Source of the DNA: Bryobacterales bacterium
GTDB taxonomy: Bacteria; Acidobacteriota; Terriglobia; Bryobacterales; Bryobacteraceae
DNA: 9,254 nt
Reading direction: 5' to 3'
Assembly: GCA_025462985.1 (NCBI GenBank)
Contig: JAOAPP010000077.1
Coordinates: forward strand, 1 to 9,254
A program made the translations under genes and the position numbers. Numbering within the stretch: position 1 is the first letter of the stretch; each line of letters starts with the position of its first letter. Below, in pieces: positions 7,014 to 9,254 of the stretch. The notes below the pieces were generated by a model that did not search any database, was not told the DNA's origin, and saw only the letters and a list, made by a program, of their open reading frames with translations.

Positions 7014-8359
7014 ATACTCGCCGGTTCCGGGTGAGCCCAAGGCTGGCGATAAGGACGTTGGAGCAACTGATTCGCTTCTTCGTCCCTCTTGACCTGCTGG
7101 CTGGCAGAATCCCATTCAAGCGTTCTGCCGAGTTGCATGGCGTTGTTCGCCAGAATGCACGAGGCAGTCGAAACATAGCCCTGCTCAATATCGGCGACAG
7201 GCTTTGATCGCTCATCGATACTCTTCAGAAGATTGATCATGTGATATCGGATCGCGGGAGCAACGTGCCGTTCCAAGTCCTTCTCGGTGCGGTCTTCCGG
7301 ATATTTTTCGTACTCGTACGTGACATCGCGATGCTCGGTCTTCTTGCCGTCAACGGTCGTGAAGTCATAGCCGAAAACATCCACCTTGAGCGTTCCTTTG
7401 TCGCCGTAGAAAGTGGCTCCCCAGGGATGTTTTGGATCGTTTGCCTCGCCCCAGCTGCGATGTTGCCATACGACACGAAGATCGTTGAAATCGAAGGTTG
7501 CGGTCTGCGTATCGGAGATGTTGGCTTTGCTCGCCTTATCGACGAAGATTCCGCCGGTCGAAGCGATCCTGGTCGGCCAGCCGAGGTCGAGCATCCAGCG
7601 CGTCATGTCCAGCATGTGGACGCACATATCGCCGACAATCCCGTTCCCGTACTCCATGAATGCACGCCAGGTGCGCGGATGAACAAGACTGTTGTAAGGC
7701 CGCATGGGCGCAGGCCCTGTCCACATCTCATAATCGAGGTATTCAGGAGGTGCAGTGTCGGGCGGATTGGCGGTCGCGCGCATGTGGTAGTAGCAGTAAG
7801 TTTCGACCAGCGCGATCTTGCCTAGCCGGCCTTCCTTGATGTAGCGGTCGCGCGCCTCGGCAATGTGAGGAGTGCTGCGGCGTTGAGTGCCCACCTGCAC
7901 CACTCTGCCGTATTTCCTGGCGGCGGCAACCATCGCCTGGCCTTCCACCACGTCTTTGCTGATCGGCTTTTGAACGTAGATATCGGCGCCCGACTTCGCG
8001 GCTTCGGTCATGATCAGCGCGTGCCAGTGATCCGGAGGCGCGATCAGCACGACATCCAGATCCTTTTCCTTCAGCATCTCGCGATAGTCGCTGTAGGTGC
8101 GGGGAGTTTTTTTCGAATCCTGCCGGTGGGCAATGGTCTCGGCGGCTGCTTGCAACATCCGCTTGTCCACGTCGCAAAGCGAGACCACATCAACAGGCGC
8201 GATCTGGATCAAGCGAATGAGGTCGATCTTGCCATACCAGCCGCATCCGATCAGGCCGACGCGGCGGTGCTTTCCATCAGCGAGTGCCGCCGCGTAGCTG
8301 TTGAGACTGGCGGCCGTGAGCCCAGCTCCGGTTGTCTGCAGGAATTGCCTTCGATTCAT
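7010..8359 (-). CDS. Gfo/Idh/MocA family oxidoreductase with Tat signal
   Basis: A 449-residue NAD(P)-dependent sugar or polyol oxidoreductase, probably exported folded with its cofactor. The N terminus MNRRQFLQ fits the twin-arginine motif, followed by a short hydrophobic stretch and a likely cleavage after ALA (25-27). The Rossmann domain has VGLIGCGWYGK (34-44), a GxGxxG dinucleotide loop. VQKP (129-132) stands where many relatives have EKP; K131 is kept. The C-terminal domain contains GTQRRSTPH (157-165), DYEMWTGPAP (209-218) and GDMCVHMLD (243-251), with H248 a probable catalytic residue. The substrate cannot be deduced. The ATG at 8359 is preceded by AGGAG on the minus strand, although the spacing is short; an upstream in-frame start at 8473 would overlap doxX and bury the Tat motif. 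The gene lies 25 bp after doxX and probably shares its transcript. Its TAG stop interlocks with the uup TAA on the opposite strand. Confidence 0.9.
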   Translation of the reverse strand: MNRRQFLQTTGAGLTAASLNSYAAALADGKHRRVGLIGCGWYGKIDLIRLIQIAPVDVVSLCDVDKRMLQAAAETIAHRQDSKKTPRTYSDYREMLKEKDLDVVLIAPPDHWHALIMTEAAKSGADIYVQKPISKDVVEGQAMVAAARKYGRVVQVGTQRRSTPHIAEARDRYIKEGRLGKIALVETYCYYHMRATANPPDTAPPEYLDYEMWTGPAPMRPYNSLVHPRTWRAFMEYGNGIVGDMCVHMLDMTRWMLDLGWPTRIASTGGIFVDKASKANISDTQTATFDFNDLRVVWQHRSWGEANDPKHPWGATFYGDKGTLKVDVFGYDFTTVDGKKTEHRDVTYEYEKYPEDRTEKDLERHVAPAIRYHMINLLKSIDERSKPVADIEQGYVSTASCILANNAMQLGRTLEWDSASQQVKRDEEANQLLQRPYRQPWAHPEPASI

Positions 8360-8384
8360 CGCTCCTAGTGTATGACCGTGGCAA

Positions 8385-8774
8385 TTAGTGTTTCCTGACG
8401 TTGGCGTCCACACTGGGATAGCCAGGGCCGGCCAAAGCGAACAGCAGAAAGATAAAACAGTAGAGCACCGCAAGCTCGCCTTGGTTTATGATTGGCAGAG
8501 GTCCGTGTGGGAAGTGGGCTGTGAAGTAGGCAAATGCCATCTCGCCGCAGAGTACGAACGCTACCGGACGAGTGAACAAGCCCATCAGAAGCAGGATTCC
8601 GCCGATCGTTTCCAGGCATCCGGCCAAGCCAAAAAGCGAGAAAATCTGAGCCTTGTGGCCGCCAAACAGACCGAATAATTTCTGCAGGCCGTGGCACAGG
8701 AAGGTGAAACTTGCAATTATTCGAAGGAGGCCTAAGCCGTAGGAGGTCAGTGAATCGGTAGATCGTGTTGCCAT
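8385..8774 (-). CDS. DoxX family membrane protein
   Basis: A 129-residue integral membrane protein with four predicted helices (about 11-35, 44-67, 69-88 and 99-117). Family marks are FLCHGLQKLFG (25-35) in the first helix, a glycine-rich second helix with E55, and a GPGYPSVD tail (116-123). DoxX-type proteins are small quinone- or redox-linked membrane proteins; some are subunits of thiosulfate:quinone oxidoreductase, but most, like this one, have no defined reaction. The start at 8774 is chosen because GAGGA lies 6 bases upstream on the minus strand. Earlier in-frame ATGs (8810, 8879) have no ribosome-binding site and add polar, non-conserved residues. It is the first gene of a two-gene minus-strand unit with the Tat oxidoreductase. 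Confidence 0.85.
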   Translation of the reverse strand: MATRSTDSLTSYGLGLLRIIASFTFLCHGLQKLFGLFGGHKAQIFSLFGLAGCLETIGGILLLMGLFTRPVAFVLCGEMAFAYFTAHFPHGPLPIINQGELAVLYCFIFLLFALAGPGYPSVDANVRKH

Positions 8775-8889
8775 TGGTTCCTCGAGGGAGAGAGTAGCAT
8801 TTCGCTCCATGCAGGAGATCGTTACGGCGGCGTGCGCTTTGGTATATGCTTCCCGAGTCCGCAGGTCCGTCCCGCACAATAGAAGAGGA
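8775..8889. promoter_or_regulatory. Divergent intergenic region doxX/purB
   Basis: These 115 bases separate doxX (minus) from purB (plus) and should hold promoters for both. On the plus strand TATGCT (8845-8850) or the overlapping TATATG (8843-8848) could be a -10 about 40 bp before purB, but no convincing -35 is seen. On the minus strand only the doxX ribosome-binding site is clear. No operator or riboswitch was recognised. Confidence 0.35.
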
Positions 8890-9254
8890 ATGATTGCCCG
8901 TTACACACGCCCTGCTATGGGCGCGATCTGGAGTGAACAGCACAAATATGAGTGCTGGCTAGCGGTTGAACTCGCCGCATCGGAGGCTTTGGCCGAGTTT
9001 GGGGAGGTTCCGGCTGAAGCTGCTCGCGCTCTCCGGGCCAAAGCGGGCTTCGATGTGAACCGGATTGCCGAGATCGAGCGGGAAGTGCGGCATGACGTCA
9101 TCGCTTTTACGACGGCCGTTTCAGAAACCATGAAAGCCAAGGGTGCTGGCGAGATGTAGCGCTTGCTGCTCTACGGGCTCACCTCCCATGACATCGTGGA
9201 CACCGCTCAAGCGCTGCAGATCCGAGATGCTTCCGGGATCCTGTCAAACGATTT
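8890..9254 (+). pseudogene. purB: Adenylosuccinate lyase, interrupted by TAG and cut by the window end
   Basis: PurB catalyses two fumarate-releasing steps of purine synthesis: SAICAR to AICAR and adenylosuccinate to AMP. The N-terminal part is clear: MIARYTRPAMGAIWSEQHKY, then ECWLAVELAASEALAEFG and EIEREVRHDVIAFTTAVSE, with H68 at the position of the B. subtilis PurB catalytic H68. TAG at 9157-9159 (codon 90) ends the open frame. The same frame continues as RLLLYGLTSHDIVDTAQALQ up to the window edge, clearly PurB (family pattern WVHYGLTSTDVVDT), so there is no frameshift, only a nonsense codon. The family's conserved histidine in WVHYG is leucine here (L94), and TSS/TSTD reads TSHD. Unless these are base-call errors, the gene is inactive or needs stop readthrough. 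The start at ATG 8890 matches family N termini, with GAGG very close upstream; an upstream in-frame ATG at 8809 adds unrelated residues. The remainder lies beyond the window. Confidence 0.8.

Noticed and set aside
7241..7825. Open frame on the plus strand opposite the oxidoreductase (194 codons)
   Set aside because: It is a shadow of the well-supported minus-strand gene, with no family motif and no upstream ribosome-binding site.
8360..8473. N-terminal extension of the oxidoreductase on the minus strand
   Set aside because: It overlaps doxX and places the twin-arginine motif inside the protein; the ATG at 8359 has AGGAG upstream.
8809..8889. Upstream start for purB giving a mildly hydrophobic leader
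   Set aside because: PurB is cytoplasmic and its family N terminus matches MIxRYxRPxM at 8890; the leader is promoter DNA.
1..9254. CRISPR array, tRNA, rRNA, defence or toxin-antitoxin system
   Set aside because: I read both strands for these and saw no spaced direct repeats, cloverleaf-like elements or matching proteins.

Overview
The window looks like a chromosomal segment of a moderately GC-rich, free-living bacterium, most likely an acidobacterium of the Solibacter/Bryobacter kind. This is an inference from gene style: a twin-arginine-exported Gfo/Idh/MocA oxidoreductase with a YVQKP motif, an MscL ending in a zinc ribbon, and an ISNCY-type insertion sequence. No rRNA or other decisive marker is present.

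Layout. (1) About 4-1678 is one insertion sequence with imperfect terminal inverted repeats and a broken ISNCY-type DDE transposase (one nonsense codon, two apparent single-base deletions). It includes about 260 bp of non-coding DNA with two hairpins after the transposase. (2) 1725-4724 is a tight plus-strand run of surface-glycan genes: a non-hydrolysing UDP-GlcNAc 2-epimerase (wecB), a GT-B glycosyltransferase that starts inside the wecB stop codon (GTGA overlap), and a membrane-anchored YdcF/DUF218 protein 10 bp further on. (3) 4764-5168 is mscL, with its own strong ribosome-binding site and a C-terminal four-cysteine zinc ribbon. (4) 5205-7013 is a Uup-type ABC-F ATPase. (5) 8774-7010 on the minus strand is a DoxX-family membrane protein followed by a Tat-exported Gfo/Idh/MocA oxidoreductase. 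The stop codon of the latter interlocks with that of uup in the four bases CTAA. (6) After a 115-bp divergent intergenic region, purB (adenylosuccinate lyase) begins at 8890 on the plus strand. It is interrupted by an in-frame TAG at 9157, and the same frame continues as PurB-like sequence to the window edge.

How the genes relate. WecB would supply UDP-ManNAc, the neighbouring glycosyltransferase could use this or a related sugar nucleotide, and the YdcF-like protein fits an envelope polysaccharide role. The left part of this locus cannot be seen, because the insertion sequence abuts wecB directly. MscL (osmotic safety valve) and Uup (ribosome-associated ABC-F) are housekeeping functions that happen to be co-oriented. 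DoxX and the oxidoreductase form a small two-gene unit.

I found no CRISPR array, tRNA, rRNA, toxin-antitoxin pair, phage module or defence system. The points most worth a second look are the zinc-ribbon MscL, the interrupted purB that has also lost a conserved catalytic histidine, and the IS/wecB junction. Most of the window is otherwise ordinary.
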